Positions 37,951 to 50,200 of a DNA stretch of 64,000 nt are shown one piece after another. A model generated the notes under the pieces. The model was given only the letters and a program-made list of their open reading frames with translations. It ran no database searches and was not told where the DNA came from. Position 1 is the stretch's first letter, and every line of letters begins with the position of its first letter. Both the position numbers and the translations under genes were made by a program. Source of the DNA: Phylloscopus collybita (lineage: Eukaryota; Chordata; Aves; Passeriformes; Phylloscopidae); assembly GCA_027886175.1 (NCBI GenBank), contig JAJNNQ010000024.1, forward strand, positions 8,850,001 to 8,914,000. Direction: 5' to 3'.

Positions 37951-37970
37951 GGGGCGGAGCGGGGCGGGGG
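37951..37970 (+). promoter_or_regulatory. Paired GC boxes (Sp1-type)
   Basis: GGGGCGG occurs twice, 10 bp apart, the second as GGGGCGGGGG. It lies inside the presumed first intron, which is common in CpG-island promoters with dispersed start sites. Confidence 0.5.
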
Positions 37971-38382
37971 ATCAGCACCGCAACTTCTGGCGGGTCGCTC
38001 CTGGCAGCCGGGACCGGCAGAGGCGGCTTTGTTTTCGCCGCGCTGGCAGTAACCTTTTCCCTTCTGGTGGGGATGCCGCCGCCGAGGAGCAGCGCTGCGG
38101 GGGAAGCGCCCTCCTCTACCCCCGACCATCCCCCGCAGGGCGGAGAGCGGAATTCCGCGGGAAGGGGGAAACGTGTCTGTGTATTTGTTCGTGTATGTAC
38201 ATATATGTAGGTGCCTAAGTGTCCTCAGGAATGGAAAGCGCGGCGCCGGAGGGGGATGTGACAGCCGTGGGCGGGGGGAGCGCCTCTCTCCCTACGCAGG
38301 GGCGCTGCGGCGCTCGGAGGGGATGCGCATCCCGCGGGTGTGCGGCCGCCTCCCCGCACAATGGAGGGCCCAGGAGGGGGGT

Positions 38383-38427
38383 GGAGGAGAAGGAGAAGAA
38401 GGAGGAGGAGGAGGAGAAGGAGGGAGG
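38383..38427 (+). repeat. All-purine GGA/GAA tract, 45 bp
   Basis: An uninterrupted purine run built of GGA, GAA and GGAGGA words. It is polypurine DNA able to form triplex structures or RNA G-rich elements. It is also the reason for the Glu/Gly or Ser/Leu runs in shadow frames. Confidence 0.9.
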
Positions 38428-38737
38428 TCGTCCCCGGCTCCGCCGCAGCAGCTGCTCCTGCTGCTGCAGTGCCGCAGACCCGCGTCGCCCCCGCCCCGCG
38501 GGGCATCGCCCTGGCGGAGGATGCTCGGCGCCGTGCCCGGCCCGGCCAGCCGAGGGTACCGCGCCCTCGCCGCCGCTGGAGGGAACCGGAGCCCCGTCCC
38601 GGTGCGGGGGGAGGCTCTCGGCCGGCTCCCCTCGGTCCCTGCGCGGTTCTGCCACGCGGGGGTGATGGACCAAGAGCCGCTCCTTCGGTGCAGGGTTGGC
38701 AGCGGGAATGTTGCCGCCGCACCTGAGTGTGAAGACA

Positions 38738-38740
<3 letters not shown>

Positions 38741-38768
<28 letters not shown>
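38741..38768. repeat. Poly(A) tract, 28 bp, at the edge of the CpG island
   Basis: A pure A run begins exactly where the CpG-rich sequence stops. It is followed 262 bp later by a T49 run, so the two are complementary inverted homopolymers. Confidence 0.93.
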
Positions 38769-38769
<1 letters not shown>

Positions 38770-39029
38770 ACACAAGGAGATAAGTGCGAAACACACAGGC
38801 GAAATTCAGGATGCAATTAACTTTACCTATAACAAGCTCAGAATCCAGGTTTTTTAGTTGTTGTTTCTTTCCTTCCTGTTCATTGGGATGCATTAGGGTT
38901 AATTAACCATTGATGGCTCAAAACCGGATTTAAATGGAGTTGTTTTTTATTTCAATTTCACATTTTAGTTGTAAAAATAATTCTTCTTAAGTTGCTGGTT
39001 GTGCTGAGTACATTGAAGATCTTTAGAGG

Positions 39030-39030
<1 letters not shown>

Positions 39031-39079
<49 letters not shown>
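39031..39079. repeat. Poly(T) tract, 49 bp
   Basis: The longest homopolymer in the window, just downstream of the CpG island. There is no attached retrocopy on the side where a minus-strand polyadenylated insert would lie (39080 onward shows no recognisable gene). The length may be polymorphic or mis-sequenced. Confidence 0.93.
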
Positions 39080-39085
<6 letters not shown>

Positions 39086-42000
39086 GAGGGGAAAACGTTT
39101 TGTGTCATACCCGTGTTTCAGAGATATGTGGGTAGAAGGGACAGTTCTCTAATAGTAGAGCATTGTGTGTGGATACATGTTGAGGTTCAACTGATAGGCA
39201 AGAAGTGACATTTGGGAAGGTTTCTTATTAAGCTGACGTCCAGCCTCTTCACTTAAGGAAAAAGCAGCCTTTGTTGTATGCAGTTTGTAGACAAAACAGG
39301 TTAAGAATGTCCAAGAATCACATCTGACTTTTACTACGTGCTGCATTTCTTATTTGTTCATTTTATATTTGTCTGCATGTGTGTCTTCTACTTACACCTT
39401 GCACTGCTGGATACTCCAGGGGCATTATGCTGGCATGAAGAGGCTGTAGGAGTGAGGAAAGAGACCCAGCTTTTGGTGATTAGGGGTAAGGAAAGAAGGC
39501 TGAGAGCTATTAAAATTATTCTAATGCTTCCCAGATTAATTTATTGCTTTTCAGTCTCCCAGCAAACACAGCCAAACTTCTGCAAATTGTATAGCAATTT
39601 TGTCCCAACCCTCTACAATAGCAGGTTTCTGCAAGCATTTCTGGTACCATGGCTGGCACTTGCCTAGAAGCTGCACTGATTTCCATAAGAATCCTCATAA
39701 AAACAAAGGATGCCAATGTGGAAACATGGAACAGCTTAGCTCGGTGACTGTTGATTGACTTTTTAGTCTGTGAAATGAAATTTCAACCCTTTCCTCTTGC
39801 TTTCCTTGGTAATATTGAATCCTCAGTATTGAGCATTGACCAGTTGAATATTGGAGAAATGAGGAGGACTCAACCAGTTTTACAATGAGGCATCTGCAAG
39901 ATGACAAAGACATGCCAATAGGTTTATAAAAAGAGGGAAGATTATTTGAGTTCTGTTGCTTTCCTTTATTTCATTTGTTTGTGTGTTTGTGTTTGTGTTT
40001 GTTTTGTTTTGTTTTTTTTTCTCTTCCCCCACTTTGTGGACTTTTCATGTTGCCTCTGATACAATTGGGTTTGGACCACAATAAGCAACATAATCCACAT
40101 GGACCTTATGCATAAAAAGTATTTCCTTCCAGTAACTTTTCAAGGCAGAGGTGTACAAGCAAACTTCAATCTAAGCAATAGAGGCAAATATGTTATTCAT
40201 AGGAGGCTAAGATTTTTATCATTTTTCCAGGAAACCATAGGAATGTGTACAGATAAGCAGTGTATGCAGACAAGCAGATGCAATATGCTCCACCCATGTG
40301 TAAAGTATTAAGTAGAACTGAGACTTGACAAGTGTGTCTTCTTCTGTCTGGGATTCCCTGACTTGTTTGCTGTGGCATAATTTAGCAAACTGTTATGAGT
40401 CAGCAGGTAAGTATGTAAACAAAGGAGAAAGAAAGAAAAAAAGAATGATGGGAGAAAGGAAGGGGTTTTATATTTTTTAAACCTTTTATTTGGGAGCAAT
40501 TCCATGGGCTGTGTGGCTTCTGTGGTGGAATAAGCTGTCAAGGAAGTGAGTCATTAGGTAAAAATATGACAATTATTAGGACATTGTGATTTTTGCTTGC
40601 CCAAAAACTTGCCCTTTTGAGTGCCCTTTTTTCTTTGTCCTCAGATACACGTAGCAATCTCATGTTGCTTTGCTTTAGAGCCAGACCTTCTGTCACCTCA
40701 GGTAGCAGGTGACAGAAGTTTTGTGTGTAATGTGTGAATCCATCTGAGGCTACAAACCTGGGCTTGTGGAAGAGAGAGATGGAGATTTAGCAAGTGGGCT
40801 TAAACTTTACTTTTTCCATCTGTATGTCTTTTCTAGATACCCTTTGCTGTTTCTTAAAATGCAAATTGCATATATTTTAACATACATAGTATATGCCCTT
40901 GTACAAATATATTTCTGTACAACCTTGTTATTTCCTTAACTATGCCTTTGTCAACATAAAAGATCAGAAACTTTACATATTTTCATTTCTTCTGTCGGGG
41001 AAAATAATGGAATAATTGCATATAACTACTAAAGTTTCTGGGTAACACTTTAATTTAAGTTGTATTAATCAAGCCCTGGTTCCAGAATCAGGAGGATTTT
41101 ATGGCCTAACGTTTCTTCCACCTCTTGCCAAGATTCATTACATGATAACTCAAGCAATCTGAGTGGATTTGCACACATATTTGCCTGTATTATAGGGAGA
41201 AGAGTCTCTTCAAGGAAAGTTTAGACAATTTCAATTTTCTACGTTCATCAAAATGGTTCAGCACATAACAGAAATACAAAGACAATAATCGTGTGTGCTC
41301 CCCAGCAACTACATTGTAGACTTAAAAGAAAAAAAAAAAAAGGTAGAAAAGACAGGGAAAATGAATAACCCTAAAGCCCTTGAAGGAAATATAAAACAAG
41401 GATCTATACTTGAGCGTGTAGGTTAAACAGCACATTAGATTTCACAAGACTCAAGTAATCCTCACGTAGCATGCAGGGAGATACAATGAAACGCTTCTTC
41501 CAATCTGCAAGAGACTTAATAGATATCCTATGATTCACCTGTAATACTCTATCTGTCCAAATTGCTCAGTCCATAAATCTTTCATTCCCTATCCTTCTTC
41601 TAATCATCAGCTCCATCAGTTCTCTCTCACCACTGCCAATTTATAGTCTGTCCAAACACATCAATCCTTTGCTTCAATTAACTCTGTCCTCCAAACTTCT
41701 CCATTCATTAATCTGTCCTTGCCCATAGTGAGATCCAAGTGTGGACCACCCTCCTCCCTTCCCTGGCCATCTCTGTGTGACTTCCATAAGGACATTTTTG
41801 TTGGTTTCCAGTGCTGTATCATCCATCTTTTCTTAGCCATTGTCAGGTCTGTTCTCCAGGTCTGACAAGTCTTGTTCTCATAGACTAAATTTGTTTCCCC
41901 AGGTGTCCTCTAGCTTTTTCCTTTGTCAGTAGTGAACCCATTGAGTGCATTTGTCCTCTTTCCACACTGAGCTTGTCTCTTGCTTCTCAGTAAGAGGAGT

Positions 42001-45000
42001 AAGTTGGTTTGATACCTTTACCAGCAATATGAACGTGGGAGGAGAAAATGAGTTTGCAGGCAACAGCAGTGTGAATTGGTAACCAATTGGTTGTCCCCAG
42101 CTGAGGGGAAACACTGCTAGTTTTGGTCTGACTTTGTAATACAACTGGTTTCAGACAAATACTCTGGTCATAATGTTTAAAATTAATCTAAGAAGAGTAG
42201 TAGCCAGAGCCCAGAAAGTCCTCTCTTCAGACAAGTGTTGGAGTTTCTAAGCCACAGACTTCTTGTGTGCTGTTTGGGCCCCAAGCGTCATCTTTTTCTC
42301 CTTGCAGCCTGGGACAATAGAGATGGAAGATGTTCCTTGTCCACCTCCCTTTAATCTTCCTTGAACCATAACACATAACTCAGCTTGTTAGTGCTGAGGT
42401 GGTATCAGAGACCTAAAACAGTCATGAGACCTGGCAAGAGCTGGAATTGAGGTCCCTTACTTCCACATGAAGCAATTCCCTCCCAATATATCATTCCTTC
42501 TCTTTCTCCTCAGCCTTTTGAGGTAAAGCAGCTGTTGTGGTTTGTAGTTCATGGTGCCTGGATCCTCACCTGGCTTCACCTGGCTCAGAGCAAAGGGATC
42601 CCTTCAACCAAGGCGTGGCATTGAATTCAAAAGTCCTTTCATCCTGATTCTGTATCTCTGTGTGACTGATCTAAGCTCCCCAGCTGAGGAAGTTCTGCAT
42701 CATCCCCATCCCTCTGGAGAAATTTTCAGGCTGAGGAAAGAAACACATTAAGTAGCAATTAGAGAGTGTCGTTTTCTATGTCTCTTTCTTCAGTTTAGGG
42801 GGAAATAATTCTGCATAAACTCTGGATTTCCCTCTCAGAGCCTCTGAGTGAGAGAAGAAATGGAGAGGCATGAAAAATAAACCTAAGTGTGTGTCTGTTA
42901 TTCCCCATAACAATTAAGTCTGTTCTTAATGTTAATAATGTTCTTCATGTCCTTAAAGGGGCATAAGAAAGAATTTGACTCATCTGTTAAAATAGGATTC
43001 ACTTGCCAAGAATGGTAACTTTTCACATTAAGTTGGCTATAAAGGTGACTACATATTCAAAAAGAACTCTATCTGACTGTGTCATCTAATGCATCACTCC
43101 TTGATGATTCTACTATTTTATGTGCCTGCTTGACCTCAGACACAATTGTCAATTAAACACTTGGTGGTGTTTTTGTTGTTGTTGTTGTTTTCTCTTCTAG
43201 CTCTTTTCTTTCTAAAAGTAACTGTAGAAAGGTAAGGGAAGAAATGTTGTCATTGCAAGACATTTGCTGTGAGCAAATATGTTGTGTTGCTTAAATCACA
43301 CTTTTTAGTGTCCTGCAGTACATTCCAAAAAAACCCCCAAGGCTTAAGGAATTTTTTCAAGTCTTCATTAACATTTCAACACTCAAAATAAACTAGTGAT
43401 AGAAAGCACCAAAAAAACCCCTAAAGATGAAAGGCAAAGTGATCCTCCAAACCAATATAGGTGTAAGAACAAAATACCTAACTGCAGGAGGAGATTCACT
43501 GCATATGGTGCTGCCCAGGGCAAATATGGAGACCTAAATGAAAATTGTAAAAGTATCTTTAACTTGCTTTTGTTCCAAGAATGCAAATACTTTAGGATTT
43601 TACTAAGAACAGCTGGACAAATGAGTTGTAAACTCATTTTGATTCCTTATAAAACTCTCCAACTTACTAAATGTCTTCTAACTGCAATTCCTGCCACACC
43701 CAACATAATATGTGAAAGTCAAATGCTTTTTCTTCACTCTCCTTTATCACCAGTGGTAGTTGTGACTCAGATAAATTACTCTGCAAGTTTATGTCTCAAA
43801 TCCACCCTGGCTGTGTAAAGAATTTTATTAGTGATAAATGAATTTAAGGATATGGCTTGACTCTTTGAACCCATGTTTGAGTTTTTATAGCTGACAAGTG
43901 AAACAAAAAATCCTTTCTGTGTTAAAAAATCGAAGGGGAAAATTAAACAAATTGTCTGCAGGCAGACAGGACCACAGACAATTCTAACTGAGATATCTGA
44001 ACATAATAAAGCAAACTTCAGTCCCCAGCTAAGCCCCTGATGCAGCTAAGCACTTTTGGCTAATAACCCTTCCGAATATTTTTCAAGAGAAGAAAAAAAG
44101 CTGTTCTTGAGAACATCGCATCCATGAGGTCTAAGGGAATTCAAACAAATGTCACTGTTTCCCATATCAGGGCTTGGTTATCAAGTTTGACTGCCCACGG
44201 CTTAAAAATGAAGCGCTGAAGAAACTGTTTCAAATAACTTTCAGATTGGGTGTGCTGTGCATGGATGAAAGCAAGGCACTCTTTTGAACTATCTCCATTC
44301 TGTTATGCAAAGATAGGAACACTTCCTCTGGGTGAAATACGAGAGGAATGAGAGAATGGAAAGTATGGCAGAAGGAATGATGAGGTCCAAATATTCTTCA
44401 TCTTGCGTGGAGATTTGACACTGTGAGTTAAATTTATCTCTGTTTGCTGAAGGGTGTTTCAGAGTAATCCAGAGCCTGTGTGCATTAGTGAACATCATAT
44501 CAGAAAACAGCCAAGTTTTCTTGTAAGGAGGGGACCACCAAATAAATATCTAAATAATGATAATGACTAGGTGGCAAGCAAGTCAGTAATGTGCAGGATA
44601 AGGGGTATTTCTCTGTCTTGAAGCATTATCTTGGTTGAAAAAGATCAAAATAATACTTTAACCAAATGCACAGAATTCTGTCCATAACAGTTCAACTTGA
44701 GAAGTACAAAGCTTTCAATCTTGAAATGTACATCTAATGTATAAGATACAAAGTTTAGCTCTTGGACACATTTTGAGATACTGATGTTTTTTCATCTCAA
44801 AAGTCCTGGTAACAAATATTAAAATATAGTAAGCATAAAAGACTAAGAGAAGGATGGGCATTTTCATGTCTTGCCATACTCAGACTTAATTGCCAAAGAG
44901 GGTTGTGATTCTATCAGTTACTTGTGTAATTAAAGTGTTTTTGCTTGTGTTTGCATGTAAATTGAAATTGCAAAATTATTTTTTTCCTCACATTATAGCC

Positions 45001-48000
45001 ATAATATGAACAGCCATCCTGATTGTGTTGTTTTTTTTTTTTTTTTTTTTTTTTTGTTTGTCATGTATGACCGAGCCAGTGTGCAAATATGCAATAGCCT
45101 ATTCACCACACTGGCAACATAGCTCACAACTGTATTTCTGTAAAAACATGTGTTTTGAATATTGTTTATTTAAATATTGCAGCCTGTTTTTCAGGAAAGG
45201 TTATCCTATATCTGCTAGAATAGATTTCTACTGTCATTAGGGTAAATCTCTGGTTTATTATCTGAGGTCACAGATATAAGGAATAAAAATGCCTATAGGC
45301 TCAAAGTGGCTCCCTGATATTTTTTGCTGATGGTTACCCTCCTTGCTATTTTAGGACATTTCTTAATGAGTATGTGTTTGCTTCACTTGATAAATAACTT
45401 TAAGTGCAAGTACAATACCTATTCCCATTGATTCGTGCCAATGAAACAATTTCAGTTTATGCAACTTCCAGCAATAGGCAGCACTTTAAGAGATGAAATC
45501 AGGCGAAACCCTTCTTGATCTGTGCCAAGGCATGCAGAATACTGCAAAGCGAGATGCATCCATTTTATTGTCATACTTTTTGACATTCTGCTGTTGCTGC
45601 TGTGCCCTGTGTGCCCAGCATCACCCAACTCTGACTAGTGAGACACAAGCTCTGTGCTAATCAGCAGAGATCAAAAGAGGCAGTGGCCACAACCTTGCAT
45701 TGATCCAGAGAGAGTCCAGCCGTAGGTGGAAGGTATTATTCAGAATGCTTCTTTCTGACAACCAAGTGTGAATCCTACAGCTTCTCTGCTCATCTGCTTA
45801 TCATCACAGATGATGTTCTGGAGACAGTCAGAAGGGAAATCTATATACTTCAGGAATAGAAAAATAATGCAAATTTCTCCTCCCTGACCTCTCTATGACT
45901 CTGCAATGCATTTCTAATCTCAGACTACACACGTCTTCTCATCCTGCTGTCAGGAATAACCTGTAATAAGACAACCACTAGACACCTCTTGCAGTTTACT
46001 ACAAGGCAGTTCTGCCCTTTTCTGCTGAGATGATCATGGGTGATTCTAAAGCTCTTCCTGGTTTTATTCTGACTATAATATAACATGTTGCTTGAGAGAA
46101 TGGTTCAAACCCTCACACATCTCTGGGAAGGCAGGAAAATTTCAGTTTCTCTGATATTCATTGATTCTTGGCTGAGCTACAGTAATGAGAGGCATGAGAG
46201 ACTAAATATTTAGAAAACACTGGGCAATATAAAACCATGCAGCACATTTCCTGCTGGGGCTGCCAGAAGCATGTTGACCCTACTCTTTGCATCCCGTCAA
46301 GTTCAAGTCTTCTGTCTTCATATCCAGGGAGTTTAATGGTTTTGGTCCAGGGTAAACAGAACTTTTCAGGCTCTATAGATAATGTCTCCTTCTGGCCTGA
46401 TGAAATGTAAAATGCTGTAAAACCTCTGCAAGAGACAAGATCTTCTAGGGGTGTGTGCTAAAGCACTACGAAACCTATTCACTGGGGACTTTAAGAACAC
46501 ATTTAAGTACACCCTCCTCCCTGAATACAGCACTTCTCTAGGTTGGAGTCATATCTAGATTGTGTGTTTGTTTTTTATTTGTTTGCTCTTGCTTGTTTTA
46601 AGACTGTCTCTCAGTCATCAGTGAGAGAGTCAAAATATGACAAGTGCTGGTCAAACCCATCCAGAACACAGAAATATGCTTAGAATCGTGTATACTGCAT
46701 GGATGGCATCACAAAGTGCCCTGAAGGAGAAATTGTGCATCACTCTGAGCACTGTTTCAGAGTGGGAGGAGGAGGAGAGGAATGTGTGGCAGGTTCCAGC
46801 TCTTCCATGAGTGTCCTCCTGTTCTGCTACAGCTATTCTCTGGCAGGTAAGATGGATAGGCTGGACTACAGCCATGTCTCCTTGTAGCCTTGCTTGTCTG
46901 CATAAGATACAGCTGTTCCTTTGTCTCCTTGTGCTGCACTAAAGAGTCACAGGACTTGTCCCAGGCAAAGTCACTAAAAATAGTTTCTGTAGTGAGTGAC
47001 TTTAATCTTTTCATGACAGTGATTTGCCATATAGTTACATGCAGGTGAGCAGATAGAAGCTCTGACATGGAGGCTTTGCACTTCTCGAGCTTTCTTTGAG
47101 GAAAAATTGAACTTTTGAAATCTCTAGGTCTGCTCTATTTCAATTACATTTCAGGGAAGAAAACACCAGAATTAAAAGTATTGTTATCTTCGTGCTTAAA
47201 AGGTATAAATGATCTATAAAGTTCTTAAACATACCAGTTTCAGATGAAGATAATACCTTGCTACCAAGTCTTAGCAACAAGAAGCAATACAACACAACAC
47301 ATGAAAATAAGCATCTGCATGAAGCCCTTTACAGGAAAGGAGAGAAGCTACTAATTGCTGCTCTTCTCCAGGTAGCTTTATCTCTATGTCGAAGAAGAGC
47401 ATGATCTAGAAACCTATATGTATTATGAAAGAAATTATTTATGACTAAAACCACATCCCCTTTTCAGGATAACTAAGGACAAAACAAGAAATCCAAATGT
47501 ATCTCAAGTGAGATTCTTCTTTTTTTCTTTTATTTTTGTTGTTACAAAACTTGCTATTCCAGTTGTGCCCTTTCAACACTTTCTGACAACAGACCACTCT
47601 TCATGTAGGCGTAAATCTGCTAGTGTAGGTGGCACTGGAATATTAGTTGGAAATTCAGTTCCTGAGCCTGCTCCTCCCTCTAGTGGAACACACACTCTTC
47701 TCACCAGTAATTCTGGAGAAAAGGAATGGAAATACGTAACCTCGACAGCGCATTTTTCTTCTTCTCTACGACTTCTTAAACTGGCTCAGAAAACTGAATG
47801 GATAAGAACTGCTCCCATAGGCAGCTAGGACAACTTAAATGCTGCTCCACCTGGACCACCTGCTGGTTAGAGCCACTGCTGGAGTGCAGGGGGAAGGTGC
47901 CTTTATTGCTCTGCTTTGTTGTTTTTCCTTGGTGTTCGGGAATACCCTGTGGATGTGGCAGCTAATTATGTGTCTGTCACAGAGATGTGACATTCCTCTC

Positions 48001-48104
48001 CAAGAATCTGCTTCAACTGCAGTAGTTTCTTTAATTGGTTGGTACTAATCATCTAAAGTAGAGTGACTGTTGTTCAGAAGTAAAATGCCCATGCCAATCC
48101 TTTT
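39080..48104. other. Noncoding DNA downstream of the island, no gene seen
   Basis: This may be the first intron of the gene started at the CpG island. Simple repeats include a GTTT/GTGTTT tract (39976-40020), (GTT)n (43175-43189) and T25 (45031-45055). A near-perfect splice donor CAG|GTAAGTAT occurs at 40406/40407 without a convincing acceptor before it. Frames at 43396-43818 (plus, 140 codons) and 47508-47828 (plus, 106 codons) have no recognised domain. No transposon was recognised. Confidence 0.5.
45031..45055. repeat. Poly(T) tract, 25 bp
   Basis: A pure T run within unique DNA. No associated retrocopy was seen. Confidence 0.9.
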
Positions 48105-48216
48105 AAACTAAAAAACAAATAAATAAAAAAACACAAACCCAAAACCAACAACAAAAAAACCCCAAACCAAGCAAACTAAAAGCCCCAAAAGAAAAATTAA
48201 CAAAATCCCAAAACAA
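48105..48216. repeat. A/C-rich low-complexity tract
   Basis: Irregular AAACAAAT, CAAAACC and AAACCCCAAA words, of the same type as the tract at 9679. The minus frame through it (48108-48488) begins in unique sequence and ends in Phe/Val/Gly low complexity, so it is not called. Confidence 0.85.
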
Positions 48217-49464
48217 AAGTGCAAGCTGTATTGCTTGTATAATGTAATATGATGAAAAAAAATAAAAGGAGCAATAAATGCAATATCAAATATTACACAA
48301 CCCATCTTTCTCTCAATGTTATTTTTTTCGAAGGTAGCATTTCTGTTTCTGGAGCAATAAGCTACTGGTGAAGAATAGGGGGGATTCACTATGAGACTGG
48401 AGATTACACACCTGATGTGGGTTCCTGTAGGGAATGTAAGGAAACAAAACAAAGCTGGGTGTTCAGCTGCAATATTACCTGCCAGCAATTTTCAATGGTT
48501 TCCATGAAAAGTGTTGGAATAATAGAGAAACCATTTGAAGAGGTAGATCTGAGGACCTATTACTTCCCTGGCTCAGCAGTGGCTGACAAACACTCATTTG
48601 TGACTGAAGCCTCCTCCCACCTCCTCCATGACTCAAATCCATCTACAATTTTCCTTAGACTTTTGGGAGACTAAAGGTTATCACAGCATTAAAGACTTGA
48701 AAATGTCTATGTATGTTAATTATTCAATGATATGCTGATATTAAATCAAATATTAATTGATTTAAATAATACCATATGGTTTTGAAATGTCTTAGTGGCT
48801 TTTTCAGCTGATTGCATTTCCAGTTACAATTTCTTGTTACCTTATGTAGCAGCAACACAGTAAATAAACACCAGCATCAGGTTTTCAACCTGTAACTAAA
48901 GAACCTAATTCTGTTTTCCCTGGGTCAGTAGGAACATATTGACTAGAAACAGGTCTTCAAGAAACACCAAGGCTCTAGGTTCTCTAGATCAGCAAAAAGA
49001 ATACAAATGGGAACAAAATAATTGAATTTTCCTGAATGTGTTCATGTCTTTAAAGTCTGCTGAGAGCTTTTAAAATACACAATGTTAAGGAATGAATGCA
49101 CTAAGGCCACAAGGATAATAAATAGGAAAGGTACTGCACATTATATTGTGAATGTTTCCTTAAGTATATTTTTCTTAAAGTGGTATATGATTTATGGAGG
49201 CTGCCTGTGTGAATTGTACCTCCCACCAGTAGCTTCCCCACACAGAGAAAGAGCAGCTTATTGCAGCTGTCAGCTAATGAAATGACTCCTGCAGTTCAAG
49301 CAGTTGCAGCTTTGGGCTGAAAACTGGTTCTGACATTTTTGGCAATGTATACTGATGTCCTGTGGCAGAGGGCTTTTGTTTTGCCACGACGTACAACTAC
49401 TGCAGTGAGAAAGCACCATGAAGACTGGAGTATCAGAAACTATTTTATCATTAATCTGCTGTTA
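48217..49464. other. Noncoding DNA, no gene seen
   Basis: AT-rich unique sequence with no recognisable exon or repeat. Confidence 0.5.
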
Positions 49465-49628
49465 TGGGGTTTTTTGTTGGTTTGGTTTGGTTTGGTTTTT
49501 TGGTTTTTTTTTGGTTTTTTTTTTTTTTGGTTGGTTGGTTTTTTTGGTTTTGTTTTGGTTTTTTGTTGTGGTTATTTTTGTTGTTGTTTTGTTTTGTTTT
49601 GTTTTTTGGTTTTTTTGGGATTTTTTTG
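49465..49628. repeat. G/T-rich low-complexity tract
   Basis: Made of TTTGG, TTGGTTGG and GTTTTGTTTT words. It is the complementary composition to the A/C tracts at 9679 and 48105. All three plus frames are open through it and give Phe/Trp/Gly/Val peptide, which is an artefact. Confidence 0.9.
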
Positions 49629-49904
49629 CTAAGCAGCAGAAAGCCCCCCAAATTTTGTGCAGAGCATAACCTTTGAGGTCAATGCAGTTTCAGTGTTTAC
49701 AATCACTTTCTTAAGATGTAAAGCTTAAAAAAAGATTAAAAATAGTAAGGGCCTGAGATTACCTTTACAGAGGGTAATCACATATCCATGTTGGAGCTTT
49801 GGCTCCAGGAGGAAATATCTTCCATGGGATATTAGCACTTTGTTTGTAGGGCCTTTAGGTCAAGAGATGCATCATCTTAAAGGCACATTGCACCTAGATT
49901 TTTT

Positions 49905-50200
49905 TTTTTTTTTAATTAGCAAGTCCAAATATCATGCAAATGAATGGACAAAGCAGCTGGAAACAGTCTGATTCATTGCTGTGCAGTTTATGGCTGTGCA
50001 TGTAACTCAAAAAGATGTGATGGCAATTCCAGCATTTATACCTTATTTCTCTGAGTGCAAATGCACCCACAGACCTCTTATTACAGCCTAACTGGAGGGC
50101 TGGTGAATAATCTCAGCATGGTTGAGCAGCAAATGTTGGAGGATAATTGGATCTGCAGGCTAAGATAGTATGAGTGTGGAAGGTCTGGTAGGGAAGATTG
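49905..50200. promoter_or_regulatory. Candidate conserved noncoding block
   Basis: It includes ATCATGCAAATGAATGG, which contains an exact POU octamer ATGCAAAT, then GGACAAAGCAGC (Sox-like ACAAAG), GGTGAATAATCTCAGC and GGATAATTGGATCTG. Site-rich and repeat-poor. It might regulate the island at 37 kb or a more distant gene. This is a texture-based guess. Confidence 0.3.

Larger units (their letters stand above)
36925..38740. promoter_or_regulatory. CpG island promoter region
   Basis: Sequence changes abruptly from AT-rich to densely CpG-bearing GC-rich DNA and back at the A28 run. It includes a CCAAT box in GCCGCCAATCG (37166-37170), two GC boxes in GGGGCGGAGCGGGGCGGGGG (37951-37970), a (CT)n tract (37394-37420) and a TATA box (37441-37448). 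No other such island exists in the 64 kb. In birds such islands mark gene promoters, commonly of developmental or neuronal genes when isolated in a gene desert. Long open frames on both strands inside it (for example 37469-37978 minus, 38173-38742 plus, 38225-38893 minus) follow from the low stop-codon density of GC-rich DNA. They are mutually overlapping and are not called as genes. Confidence 0.88.

Noticed and set aside
38215..38893. Long frames on both strands in the CpG island (up to 222 codons)
   Set aside because: GC-rich DNA has few stop codons. The frames overlap on all strands, are dominated by Arg/Gly/Pro/Ala or Ser/Leu runs, and read through the A28 tract and the GGA tract.
40380..40415. 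Near-perfect splice donor CAG|GTAAGTAT at 40406/40407
   Set aside because: No convincing 3' splice site or known exon precedes it. Isolated donor matches are expected in 64 kb.
43396..43818. 140-codon plus frame
   Set aside because: No recognisable family and no plausible acceptor or donor pair. AT-rich chance frame cannot be excluded.
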